Assembly: GCF_022436705.1 (NCBI RefSeq)
Contig: NZ_JAKUHT010000029.1
Location: forward strand, 18,873-82,872
Direction of reading: 5' to 3'
Length of the DNA stretch: 64,000 nucleotides
From: Nocardioides sp. CFH 31398
Lineage (GTDB): Bacteria; Actinomycetota; Actinomycetes; Propionibacteriales; Nocardioidaceae
The notes under the pieces were generated by a model. It searched no databases. It saw only the letters and a program-made list of their open reading frames with translations, and was not told the DNA's origin. Position 1 is the first letter of the stretch. Each line of letters begins with the position of its first letter. Below, one piece after another: positions 27,883-40,229 of this stretch. A program made the translations under genes and the position numbers.

Positions 27883-28611
27883 TCACGGGCCGCTGACGGC
27901 CCAGGACCCCGCTGCCGGGCCGAGCAGGACGCCGACCACGACGCCCAGCAGGAGGAACGGCCCCAGGGGGTAGGCGCGGCTGCGCCGGCGGTCGAGCAGC
28001 CGCAGCAGCAGGCCGCCGACGCCGCCCAGGAGCAGGCCGGACCACAGCCCGAGCAGGAGCGGGGCCCAGCCGAGGTGGCCGAGCACGATCCCGATCAGCC
28101 CGGCCAGCCGCACGTCGCCGTACCCCAGCGAGGCCGGCGAGAGCAGCCACAGCAGGAGGAAGAACCCGCCGCCGACGGCCCAGCCGAGGGCGGAGCCGAC
28201 GACGCCGTCCCAGTCGCCGGAGACCGGGCGGCCCAGCAGCGCGAGGGGGACGACGACGGCGTACGTCGGGAAGACGAGCCGGTTGGGCAGCATCCGCGTG
28301 CGCAGGTCGACGTACGCGAGGACGACGCCGGGCGGGACGAGCACGAGCAGCAGCACCAGCGCCCAGGTGGCGCCCGTCGCGGCGGCCAGGGCGGCGCCGA
28401 GGATCCCGGCGACCACCGCGGCGCCGGCGCGGAGGCCGCGGGCCGCGCCGATCGCGGCGTACGTCGGCCTGGGGGCCTCGTCGTCGCGGCGGGCGGGCGG
28501 CTCCGTCGGCTCGGGCAGCCGGGCGACGCCGGCCGCGACCGGCAGCGTGGCCAGGGCGCAGAGGAGCGCGCAGGCGACGACGAGCACGGGGCCGTCGGCG
28601 AGCGGGGCCAC
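27883..28611 (-). CDS. A24 family prepilin peptidase, short form
   Basis: 242 residues with about seven hydrophobic helices. The two aspartyl motifs of type IV prepilin peptidases are present: YVDLRTRMLPN (first Asp) and SLGYGDVRLAGL (second Asp, GxGD-like as GYGD). The N-terminal Cys-rich methyltransferase domain of PilD is missing, as in archaeal and many actinobacterial forms. No pilin or secretion ATPase lies nearby. Mycobacterium has a gene of the same kind at the same place between aroE and aroC, so this location is conserved. GTG 28611; the gene is one base from the aroE stop. Confidence 0.88.
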   Translation of the reverse strand: MAPLADGPVLVVACALLCALATLPVAAGVARLPEPTEPPARRDDEAPRPTYAAIGAARGLRAGAAVVAGILGAALAAATGATWALVLLLVLVPPGVVLAYVDLRTRMLPNRLVFPTYAVVVPLALLGRPVSGDWDGVVGSALGWAVGGGFFLLLWLLSPASLGYGDVRLAGLIGIVLGHLGWAPLLLGLWSGLLLGGVGGLLLRLLDRRRSRAYPLGPFLLLGVVVGVLLGPAAGSWAVSGP

Positions 28612-28612
28612 G

Positions 28613-29482
28613 TCAGGCCCGGGTGGCCAGCGCGGCCAGGCCCGCGTCGCGCATCGCGCCCAGCGGCGCCGCGTGGCCCGTGAACAGGGCGAGCTGCAGC
28701 GCGGCCTGGTGGACGAGGAGGTCGAACCCGCTCACGAGGACGGCACCGGTGGCCTCGGCGGCGCGGGCCAGCGGGGTCGGCCAGGGGTCGTAGAGGGCCT
28801 CGAAGACCGCACCGGACGCCCCGGCCGCCACGACGCAGGCGGCGACCAGCTCCTCGGACTGCGCGGCGGCGGGCACCGTGGACACGACGAGGTCACCGGT
28901 CACCGTCGACGGCTCGAGCAGGTCGATCTCCACCCTCGGTGCTGCGGGGTGCGCCCGCACCGCCGCGGCCGCCTCCTCCGCGCGGCCGGGCTCGCGCACG
29001 CAGAACCGCACCACCTCGGCCCCCAGGTCGGCGGCGGCGAGGGCGAGCGACGCCGCCGTCGCTCCCCCGCCCAGCACCGCCACCCGGCGGGGCAGGACGT
29101 CGCGCTCGGCCAGCGCCGCGACCGCCCCCGGCACGTCGGTGTTGTGCCCGTGCACCGGTCCGACGACCCCGCCGGACCCGGGGTCGAGCACGAGGGTGTT
29201 GACGCCGCCGGCGCGCGCCGCGGCGTCGTCGAGGCTGCCGCGCCGCTCCGCGAGGGCGTGGGCCTCCCGCTTGAGCGGCATCGTCACCGACAGCCCCCGC
29301 CACCCCTCGCCCGAGCCGAGGAGCTCGTCGACGAACCCCGCGAGGCCACCCGCCGGCACCCGGTGCGCGGTGTAGCGGCCCGCGAGCCCGAGGGCGTCGT
29401 ACGCCGCGGCGTGCAGCACCGGGGACAGCGAGTGCGCGACGGGGTCGCCCACCACGCCGCAGCGGATCAGGGCAGCGGGCAC
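28613..29482 (-). CDS. aroE: Shikimate dehydrogenase
   Basis: 289 residues. NADP-dependent reduction of 3-dehydroshikimate. Shikimate-binding GDPVAHSLSPVLHAAAYDALG near the N-terminus, catalytic Lys in GLSVTMPLKREAHAL, AGGVNTLV, GHNTDVPG with the catalytic Asp, the nucleotide loop VAVLGGGATAASLALA, and the C-terminal GFDLLVHQAALQLALFTG. GTG start at 29482, seven bases after the mltG stop. Confidence 0.95.
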   Translation of the reverse strand: MPAALIRCGVVGDPVAHSLSPVLHAAAYDALGLAGRYTAHRVPAGGLAGFVDELLGSGEGWRGLSVTMPLKREAHALAERRGSLDDAAARAGGVNTLVLDPGSGGVVGPVHGHNTDVPGAVAALAERDVLPRRVAVLGGGATAASLALAAADLGAEVVRFCVREPGRAEEAAAAVRAHPAAPRVEIDLLEPSTVTGDLVVSTVPAAAQSEELVAACVVAAGASGAVFEALYDPWPTPLARAAEATGAVLVSGFDLLVHQAALQLALFTGHAAPLGAMRDAGLAALATRA

Positions 29483-29489
29483 CAGACCC

Positions 29490-30869
29490 TCAGCACGCGT
29501 CCGAGGTCGTGCAGTACTCGTTGAGCTCCGCGACGTTCTGCTCGTGCTCGGCGAACGTCTCAGCGAACTTCGTCTCGCCGGTCGCCAGGTCGACGGTCAC
29601 GTAGTAGAACCAGTCGCCGTCCGCGGGGTTCGCCGCCGCCTCGATGGCGGCGTCTCCGGGCGCCTCGATCGGCGTCGGCGGCAGGCCCGGGTAGCGGTAG
29701 GTGTTGTACGGCGAGTCGATCTGCCGGTCCTCCTCGGTGGTGCGGGCACCGAGGTCCTCGCCGGAGGCGTAGTTGACCGTCGCGTCGAGCTGCAGCAACC
29801 CGTCGGTCTCGTCGCCCTCCAGGCGGTTGTAGATGACGCGAGCGACGCGGGCGCGGTCCTCGGGCCGGCTGGCCTCCGCCTCCACGAGGCTGGCCACGGT
29901 CATGACCTCCTCCGGCGTGTAGCCCAGCTCCTGCGCGCGGCCGACGAGGTTCGCCGCGTCGGCGGACTGCTGCCACCGGGCGACCATGGCCCGCAGCATG
30001 CTGCGCGGGGACTGGTCCTCGCCGAAGTCGTACGTCGCGGGGAACAGGTAGCCCTCGACCTCGCCGCCGGCGAACGACGGCAGCCCCAGCGCGTCGGGGT
30101 TCTCCAGCGCCTGCTCGAAGCGGCGGACGGGGACGCCGGTGCCGTCGCTGAGGACGTCCACGATCTCCTCGACCCGCAGCCCCTCCGGGACGGTGACGCC
30201 GTTGCCGCTCACGAGGTTGTCGGGGTCCACGAGGACCTCGAGGGCCTCCTGCGCGCTCATCTCGCGGCGCAGCTCGTAGAAGCCGACCTGGATGCCGGTC
30301 GAGCGGTCGTCGGTGGACGCCGCGTCGGTGAAGGCCTCGGCGGACGCCACGACGTCCTCGGCGACGAGGCCCTGGGCGATGTCGGTGGCGTTGTCGCCCT
30401 GCTGGACCTCGAACTGCACCCGTCCCGTCCCGGGGCCGGGGTAGTCGTCCGGGCCGTCGCCGAAGCGCGACTCCAGGGCGCCGATGCCGCGCGAGACGGC
30501 CAGGTAGAGGCCGCCGACCACGAGGGCGAGGACGACGACGGCCACGAGGCAGCCGACGCCGGAGGTGCGCTTGCGCTTGGCGCGGCGGCTGCCGGGGCGG
30601 CGGGTGGCGACGAGCACCTCGCCGCCGGCCGTAGCCACCAGCGGGTCGCCCCGGTCGTCGACGACCGGCTCGCCCTGCTCGTCGTAGATCGGCTCGACGG
30701 GACCGTCGTAGGTGACCTCGCCGTGCTCGTCGAACAGGTGCCCGTCGTACGGCTGGTCGTCGTACGCGCCGCCATCGTGGGGCGGGCCGCCGGGCTCGGA
30801 GGCGTGAGGATCGGGTCCCAGGGCGTCGTCGTCGACGCCGTGGGGGCGGGGATTCCCCGGTTCGCTCAT
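29490..30869 (-). CDS. mltG: Endolytic murein transglycosylase MltG
   Basis: 459 residues. Cuts nascent peptidoglycan strands at the membrane. A very acidic cytoplasmic N-terminus of about 100 residues (repeated Asp/Glu/Tyr/Gly) is followed by a basic stop-transfer and one membrane helix (about residues 105-126). A LysM-like region then leads to the YceG domain with EVMTVASLVEAEASRPEDR holding the catalytic Glu, RVIYNRL, LLQLDATVNYASG, SPYNTYRYPGLPPTPI and a C-terminal ANPADGDWFYYVT. It overlaps the ruvX stop by four bases. Confidence 0.95.
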   Translation of the reverse strand: MSEPGNPRPHGVDDDALGPDPHASEPGGPPHDGGAYDDQPYDGHLFDEHGEVTYDGPVEPIYDEQGEPVVDDRGDPLVATAGGEVLVATRRPGSRRAKRKRTSGVGCLVAVVVLALVVGGLYLAVSRGIGALESRFGDGPDDYPGPGTGRVQFEVQQGDNATDIAQGLVAEDVVASAEAFTDAASTDDRSTGIQVGFYELRREMSAQEALEVLVDPDNLVSGNGVTVPEGLRVEEIVDVLSDGTGVPVRRFEQALENPDALGLPSFAGGEVEGYLFPATYDFGEDQSPRSMLRAMVARWQQSADAANLVGRAQELGYTPEEVMTVASLVEAEASRPEDRARVARVIYNRLEGDETDGLLQLDATVNYASGEDLGARTTEEDRQIDSPYNTYRYPGLPPTPIEAPGDAAIEAAANPADGDWFYYVTVDLATGETKFAETFAEHEQNVAELNEYCTTSDAC

Positions 30870-31399
30870 GCCTCTCCTCCTCCGGACGGGGTGTCTCCCG
30901 TCGCGGGGTGTGTCTGCGGCTGGTCCTGTGACGGTGTGGTGGGTCGGCCTCCCGAGACGACCTCGCCGGGCGCAGCCCCCGTGCTGCGCTCGGTGTCCAG
31001 GGCGTGCTGCAGGATCAGCACCGCGGCGGCCTGGTCGACCACGTCGCGCCGGGCGCGGCCGTGCCGACCCTGCTCCCGCAGCATAGATTCTGCCGACACG
31101 GTGGTCAGGCGTTCATCACACAGCCTGACGGGGACCGGGGCAACCTGACGCGCCAGGCGACGCGCGAACCGTCGCGACTCCGCGGCGGCGGGGCCCTCGC
31201 CCCCGTTCAGCGAGCGGGGCAGCCCGACGACGACCTCGACGGCCTCGTGCTCGCGCACGAGGGCCGCGAGGCGGCGCAGGTCGTCCTTGCCGCGACGGAC
31301 CGTCTCGACGGGGACCGCGAGCACACCGGCGGGGTCGCTGCGGGCGACCCCGATCCTGGCCTTCCCGGGGTCGACGCCGAGGCGCGTGCCGGATCGCAC
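30866..31399 (-). CDS. ruvX: RuvX/YqgF family Holliday-junction resolvase-like protein
   Basis: 177 residues with the RNase H-like fold: GVDPGKARIGVARSDP near the N-terminus (catalytic Asp), VVVGLPRSLNGGEGPAA, VRLCDERLTTVSAESML and VDQAAAVLILQHALD near the end, with catalytic Asp/Glu. A Pro/Thr/Gly-rich tail of about 35 residues follows. Family members process pre-16S rRNA in E. coli. GTG start at 31399, two bases after the alaS stop; overlaps mltG. Confidence 0.92.
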   Translation of the reverse strand: MRSGTRLGVDPGKARIGVARSDPAGVLAVPVETVRRGKDDLRRLAALVREHEAVEVVVGLPRSLNGGEGPAAAESRRFARRLARQVAPVPVRLCDERLTTVSAESMLREQGRHGRARRDVVDQAAAVLILQHALDTERSTGAAPGEVVSGGRPTTPSQDQPQTHPATGDTPSGGGEA

Positions 31400-31401
31400 C
31401 C

Positions 31402-34115
<2,714 letters not shown>

Positions 34116-34116
<1 letters not shown>

Positions 34117-34391
34117 CAGTCCTGGTCCTCTCTCGACGTCGGCTCCGGCACCGGGCCCGACTCCAGCGCGCGGTACCCGGGCTCGGGCACCCCGTAGCGC
34201 TCACGCAGCTCCACCTCGCGCTCGACGGCGCCGGCGCGGACCTCCTCGGCCATGATCCGCGCGCCCAGCGCGACGGCACCGATGCGGTCGCGCAGGCCGT
34301 CGGCCGTGAGGGACTCGGCCAGCCGGCGCGCACGGGCCATCGCGTAGACCCCCGCACCGGCCCCCGCGACGAACCACAGGGTCCTGGGCAT
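34116..34391 (-). CDS. Small DUF6167-like membrane-anchored protein
   Basis: 91 residues. N-terminal hydrophobic segment (LWFVAGAGAGVYAMA) then a basic RARRLAESL and an amphipathic helix running to YGVPEPGY. This matches the DUF6167 family, usually found just upstream of alaS in Actinobacteria. Function is unknown. ATG 34391 overlaps the preceding gene stop by one base, and its own stop touches the alaS ATG. Confidence 0.75.
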
Positions 34392-34903
34392 CAGGCGGCC
34401 TCCCGCTCCTCGGCCTGCATCCGGCGCAGCGCGGCCTTCATGTCGCTGCGGCGCTGCTTGCGCGCGCGCCGCACCTCGCGCCGCATCTCGAAGCGGACCC
34501 GGTTGCGGGTCTCCGCGTTGAGCGCGCGTCGTACGCCGTGGGTGAGGGAGGCGAGCCGGATGACGGACTCGCGCAGCACCATGTCGGTGAACACCGGCGC
34601 CGGCAGCGCGCGGCCCTCGACGGCGGCCGCGCCGACCGAATGGTCGGGGTCCCCGTCGTCCGGGAGTCCGAGCGGCACGCTCGGGGTGACGGCGGCCGGT
34701 GCCGCCGGCCTCGCGGACCCCGTCGGGGTCACCCGCCCGCGGCCGGCCTCGAGCTCGTCGAGACGCCGCCGCAGCTCGGCACCCTCGGCCCGCGCGGCCT
34801 CGAGGTCCCGCCGCGCGGCCCGCCGCGTCCGGGACGCCAGCAGCAGGGCCCCGAGCCCCGCCACGAGGGCGGTCCCGGCGCACACCAGCAGCGCGACGTC
34901 CAT
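34391..34903 (-). CDS. Putative single-pass membrane protein with a coiled coil, unknown function
   Basis: 170 residues. One N-terminal transmembrane helix (LLVCAGTALVAGLGALLLA), then a charged coiled coil (RRAARRDLEAARAEGAELRRRLDELEAG), a Pro/Ala linker, and a strongly basic C-terminal helix region (NRVRFEMRREVRRARKQRRS). No known family was recognised. The ATG at 34903 is the first methionine after repeat array 2. Its stop overlaps the DUF6167-like gene, so both belong to the alaS message. Confidence 0.75.
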   Translation of the reverse strand: MDVALLVCAGTALVAGLGALLLASRTRRAARRDLEAARAEGAELRRRLDELEAGRGRVTPTGSARPAAPAAVTPSVPLGLPDDGDPDHSVGAAAVEGRALPAPVFTDMVLRESVIRLASLTHGVRRALNAETRNRVRFEMRREVRRARKQRRSDMKAALRRMQAEEREAA

Positions 34904-34926
34904 GACGCCGCACCCTACCCGCGCGC

Positions 34927-35130
34927 CGAGTCGGCCCGAACGCACCGCCCCACGACGCCGAGTCGTCCCGAACGCACGCCCCCACGACACCGAGTCGTCC
35001 CCAACGCACGCCCCCACGACGCCGAGTCGTCCCGAACGCACGCCCCCACGACACCGAGTCGTCCCCAACGCACGCCCCCAGGACGCCGAGTCGTCCCCAA
35101 CGCACGCCCCCACGACACCGAGTCGTCCCG
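34927..35130. repeat. 32-bp tandem repeat array 2
   Basis: Seven copies of a unit whose core is GAGTCGTCCCGAACGCACG (variants GTCCCCAACG) followed by an array-specific tail (CCCCCACGACACC). CGAGTCG occurs at 34927, 34959, 34991, 35023, 35055, 35087 and 35119, an exact 32-bp step. The last copy breaks off at the stop of the nuclease-fold gene. The core is on the plus strand. It lies in the 232-base gap between that gene and the coiled-coil protein gene. Confidence 0.92.
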
Positions 35131-35135
35131 GACCG

Positions 35136-36116
35136 TCAGCGGGTGAAGTGAATCCGGCGGCCCGCGCGCCGCCTCGCCTCACGGACTCCGGCGCGCAGCA
35201 GGAGCTCCGCGTCCTGGTGAGGACCGACCAGGTTCTCGTTGCGCACGACGACGATCGTCCAGTCCTGGGTGCTCTCCAGGTCCGCACGGCGGTCCAGGTC
35301 GTTCGCCACCTGCCGCTCGGAGGAGTGGAATGCGACGCCGTCGTACTCGGCCGCGAAGCGCAGGACCTCGTCCCCGAGGTCGAGCCGGGCCAGGAACCGT
35401 CCGTCGTCGTGCACCTCGAGCTGAGGCACGAGTCCCTCGATCCCTGCCTGCAGGCAGCGCAGTCGCAGGACAGACTCGGGTGGGGACTCCGCCCGGCCGT
35501 CCGCCAGCGGAGCGATCTCGCGCAGCGTCCTCACCCACCGCTGCCCGGCGAAGCGCGGCACGCTGGCCAGGATCTCGGCCGGCGAGAGGCCGCCGAGCCG
35601 GACCATGGCGTCCATACCGGCGATCGCCCGGTCCGGGTTGCGCACCCGACCGAGGTCGAGGGCAGTCCGCAGCCGGGTCGTGACGGGGAGGCCCATGACC
35701 TCGGTGACGTCGTACGGCGCGAGTGCCCTCTCGCCACCAGCCGCGAGATCGCCCTTGACCCGCCCACGGTCGCTGAGCCGAGCGACGGAGACGGGTGAGA
35801 GGTGCAGGTGTTCGTTCGGCGCGAGGACCATGTCCGCTCCGTGGAGGTATCCCGCGTGTCGATCGACGATGTAGCTGTCCGGCGGCAGCACCAGCGCGAG
35901 TGCCTGTGACCGGAGCAGCGGCGAGTCCCCCGCCTGCGCGGCCAGGTAGACCCGGCGCACCGGTCGTCGGAGCAGGCCCAGCGCACACAGCCGGGTCAGG
36001 TCGGGTGACCTGACGCCCTCGGCGCGCGCTTGGTCGAGGGTGAAGGGTCGGTCGAGTGGCAGCGGGAAGGCAGGGCCGAGGAAGCGCCCGTCGGTCGTGA
36101 GCGGGATGGTCTTCAT
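35136..36116 (-). CDS. AbiEi-like N-terminal domain protein with a C-terminal Vsr/DUF559-type nuclease fold
   Basis: 326 residues. The N-terminal part (FTLDQARAEGVRSPDLTRLC, then LLRRPVRRVYLA) resembles the winged-helix of AbiEi-type antitoxins. The C-terminal third has the PD-(D/E)XK layout of Vsr/DUF559 proteins: SPPESVLRLRCL near residue 212, LDLGDEVLRFAAEYDG near 250 with the Asp and Glu-x-Asp expected at the active site, a later D-x-x-R (NDLDRRADLE) and TIVVVRNENL. Such solitary proteins are common in Actinobacteria and their function is not established. No toxin partner is adjacent. Base composition is slightly less extreme than its neighbours. It is flanked by repeat arrays 2 and 3. 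Confidence 0.8.
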   Translation of the reverse strand: MKTIPLTTDGRFLGPAFPLPLDRPFTLDQARAEGVRSPDLTRLCALGLLRRPVRRVYLAAQAGDSPLLRSQALALVLPPDSYIVDRHAGYLHGADMVLAPNEHLHLSPVSVARLSDRGRVKGDLAAGGERALAPYDVTEVMGLPVTTRLRTALDLGRVRNPDRAIAGMDAMVRLGGLSPAEILASVPRFAGQRWVRTLREIAPLADGRAESPPESVLRLRCLQAGIEGLVPQLEVHDDGRFLARLDLGDEVLRFAAEYDGVAFHSSERQVANDLDRRADLESTQDWTIVVVRNENLVGPHQDAELLLRAGVREARRRAGRRIHFTR

Positions 36117-36244
36117 GTGCCGGGTCTGCCCGGACCCATCCGCTTCAGCCCACTGATCTCTCCGCCCTGTGCAGGAGCGATGCCCGTCTGCGGCTGTGGA
36201 TGACTCGCGGCTTGCGCAGACGTGGCCCCAGCGGGTGACACACG

Positions 36245-36492
36245 GTGCGGGCGTTGGGGCCGACTCGGCGCCCCTACGGGGGTCCGTTTGGGCCGACTCG
36301 GCGCCCCTACGGGGTGCGTTCGGGCCGACTCGGCGCCCCTACGGGGTGCGTTTGGGCCGACTCGGCGCCCCTACGGGGTGCGTTCGGGCCGACTCGGCGC
36401 CCCTACGGGGTGCGTTCGGGCCGACTCGGCGCCCCTACGGGGTGCGTTCGGGCCGACTCGGCGTCCCTACGGGGTGCGTTCGGGCCGACTCG
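36245..36492. repeat. 32-bp tandem repeat array 3
   Basis: Eight copies with CGACTCGG/CGACTCGC starting at 36261, 36294, 36326, 36358, 36390, 36422, 36454 and 36486 (first step 33, then exactly 32). On the minus strand the core is GAGTCGGCCCGAACGCACC with the tail CCGTAGGGGCGCC. The rightmost copy encodes the last residues and TAG stop of rarA. The stretch 36117-36466 (350 bases) has no gene; left of the array it holds one lone degenerate relative, TGCGCAGACGTGGCC at 36213-36227, matching array 1. Confidence 0.92.
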
Positions 36493-37869
36493 CGCTTCGT
36501 GTGCCGCGGATGAGGCGGCGGACGCGCTCCCAGCGCTCCTTGACGGCGCCCTCGGCGCCGAGGGCGGTCGGCTGGTAGTAGGTGGCGTCGGCGACGACGT
36601 CGGGGGCGTACTGCTGCTGGGCGATGCCGTACGGCGCGTCGTGGCTGTAGACGTACGACGAGCCGTGGCCCAGCTTCTTCGCGCCCGAGTAGTGGGCGTC
36701 GCGCAGGTGGGAGGGGACGGGGCCGACCTTGCCGGCACGCACGTCGGCGCTGGCCGCGCCGATGGCGGTGGTGACCGCGTTCGACTTCGGAGCGACGGCG
36801 AGGGCGATGGTCGCCTGGGCCAGGGTCAGCCGGCCCTCGGGCATCCCGATGAGCGCGACCGCCTGGGCCGCGGCGACCGCGGTGGTGAGCGCCGTCGGGT
36901 CGGCGAGGCCGATGTCCTCGCTGGCCAGGATGATCAGGCGGCGGGCGATGAAGCGGGGGTCCTCCCCCGCCTCCATCATCCGCGCCAGGTAGTGCAGCGC
37001 GGCGTCGGCGTCGGAGCCGCGGACCGACTTGATGAAGGCGCTCGTGACGTCGTAGTGCTGGTCGCCCTGGCGGTCGTAGCGGACGGCGGCGACGTCGACC
37101 GCGGCCTCGGCGGTGTCGAGGTCGATCACGTCGAGGCCCCGCGCGGACGCCGCCCGCGCCGCGGCCTCGAGGTAGGTCAGCGCGCGCCGGGCGTCGCCCC
37201 CCGCGAGGCGGACGAGGTGGCCGCGGGCGTCGTCCGCGAGATCGACCGTGCCACCCAGGCCGCGCTCGTCGCCCAGCGCGGAGTCGAGGACCCCGCCCAC
37301 GTCGTCGTCGGTGAGCGACTCCAGCCGCAGCAGCAGGCTGCGGGAGAGCAGGGGGGAGATGACGGAGAAGAACGGGTTCTCCGTGGTCGCCGCGACGAGG
37401 GTGACCCAGCGGTTCTCCACGCCGGGCAGCAGGGCGTCCTGCTGCGCCTTGCTGAACCGGTGCACCTCGTCGACGAACAGCACCGTCTCGGTGCCGGTCG
37501 CGACCAGGTCGCGCCGCGCGGCGTCGATGGCGGCGCGGACCTCCTTGACGCCCGCGGCCACCGCGGAGATCTCCACGAACCGCCGGTCGGTCTGCCGCGA
37601 CAGGATCGAGGCGATCGTGGTCTTGCCCGTGCCCGGAGGTCCCCACAGCAGCAGCGACATCGACGCGTCGCCCTCGACGAGCTGGTGCAGCGGCGACCCG
37701 GCGTCCCGCAGCTGGGACTGCCCGGCGAGCTCGTCGAGGGTGCGCGGGCGCATCCGGACGGCGAGGGGCGCCGAGGCATGGTCGCTGGCGCCGAGGGACC
37801 CGGCGGAGCCCGACGTCCCGGAGGGCCCCGTGGAGGGAGCCCCCGGGACGTCGAAGAGACCGTCGCCGC

Positions 37870-37873
<4 letters not shown>
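36467..37873 (-). CDS. rarA: Replication-associated recombination protein A (AAA+ ATPase)
   Basis: 468 residues. RarA/MgsA/WRNIP1 family ATPase acting at stalled forks. Walker A GPPGTGKTTIASILS near residue 70, Walker B VLFVDEVHRFSKAQQDALL near 130, sensor TTENPFFSVISPLLSR near 160, and the C-terminal YSHDAPYGIAQQQYAPD. The family start DGLFD is present just inside a CTG at 37873 that overlaps the upstream ABC gene stop (CTGA). No ATG, GTG or TTG gives the conserved PLAVRMRP region, so CTG is the likely start. The native end seems to be RLIRGTR; the final SASRPERTP and the TAG come from repeat array 3. Confidence 0.9.
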
Positions 37874-39089
<1,216 letters not shown>

Positions 39090-39090
<1 letters not shown>

Positions 39091-40229
39091 CACGCCTCCT
39101 TGTTCGTGGGGGCGGCCGCGGGGGCCGCGGGAGCACCGTCGGCGAGGTCGGGCGCGATCTCGGGCAGGATCTCGGTCGCGTAGATCCGCTCCGGGTCGGC
39201 GAGGTGGCACCGCTTCAGGTGGCCGGGCCCGCGACCGCCGGGGCTCAGGTCCGGGATGGTCGTGGTGCACAGGTCGCCGGGGACCTTGTCCCGGTGGACG
39301 CAGCGCGGGTGGAACGAGCAGCCCGACGGCGGGTCCAGCAGGCTCGGCGGGTTGCCGGGGATCGGCAGCAGCCGGGCGTCCACGTCGCCCGACACGTCGG
39401 GCACGCTCGACAGGAGCCCCCAGGTGTAGGGCATCTCCGGGTGCGTCAGCAGCTCGCGGGTGGCGCCGTACTCGACCGCGCGCCCGGCGTACATGACGAG
39501 CACCTCGTCGGCCATCTCCGCGATGACGCCGAGGTCGTGGGTGATGATGATGATCGCGGAGTCGAACTCGCGCTGCAGGTCGCCCAGCAGGTCCAGGATC
39601 TGCGCCTGCACGGTCACGTCGAGCGCCGTGGTCGGCTCGTCCGCGATCAGCAGCGACGGGTCGTTGATCAGGCCCATCGCGATCATGGCCCGCTGGCGCA
39701 TGCCGCCGGAGAACTGGTGCGGGAAGTCGTCGACGCGCCGGTCGGGCTGCGGGATGCCGACGAGGTCGAGCATCTCGATCGCCTTGCGGCGGGCGTCGCG
39801 CGCGCTGGCCTTCGGGTGGTGCGCGGCGTACGCCTCGGACAGCTGCTTGCCGACCCGGTAGAACGGGTGCAGCGAGGCCAGCGCGTCCTGGAAGATCATC
39901 GCCGCGCTGTTGCCGCGGATGCGGCGCAGCTTGGCCTCGGACAGGCCGATGACCTCCTGGCCGTCGACGCGGATCGAGCCCTCGATGCGGGTGCGCCGGG
40001 GGTCGTGCAGCCCGAGGACCGCCATCGACGACACCGACTTGCCCGAGCCGGACTCGCCCACGATGCCCAGGGTCTTGCCCCGCGCGACGCCGTAGGAGAG
40101 GTCGGTGACCGCGTTGACGAGGCCGTCGGCGGTGGGGAACTTGACCGTGAGGTGCTCGACCTCGAGCAGGCGCTCCCCCGCCGCGGCGGCGCCGGCGGCG
40201 CCGGTGGTGACTCCGGTGTCGGTGCTCAC
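39090..40229 (-). CDS. Oligopeptide/dipeptide ABC transporter ATP-binding protein (DppD/OppD-like)
   Basis: 379 residues. Walker A GESGSGKSVSSMAVLG near residue 50, Q-loop MIFQDALASLHPF, signature HQFSGGMRQRAMIAMGL, Walker B LLIADEPTTALDVT, H-loop IITHDLGVIAEMAD. The C-terminal Cys-containing region (GCSFHPRCVH; LKRCHLADPERIY) fits the oligopeptide ABC C-terminal domain. GTG 40229 overlaps the permease stop by four bases. Substrate class is inferred from family as di- or oligopeptides. Confidence 0.93.

Noticed and set aside
34917..35287. Small coding frames through the repeats (Arg/Gly/Val-rich peptides)
   Set aside because: They only translate the 32-bp unit in successive frames and show no initiation signals.
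35136..36116. Complete toxin-antitoxin system at the AbiEi-like gene
   Set aside because: Only the N-terminal antitoxin-like domain is present; no AbiEii-type nucleotidyltransferase toxin gene is adjacent.
34927..36492. Repeat arrays as CRISPR
   Set aside because: The units are tandem with a fixed 32-bp period; there are no variable spacers between repeats and no cas genes in the window.
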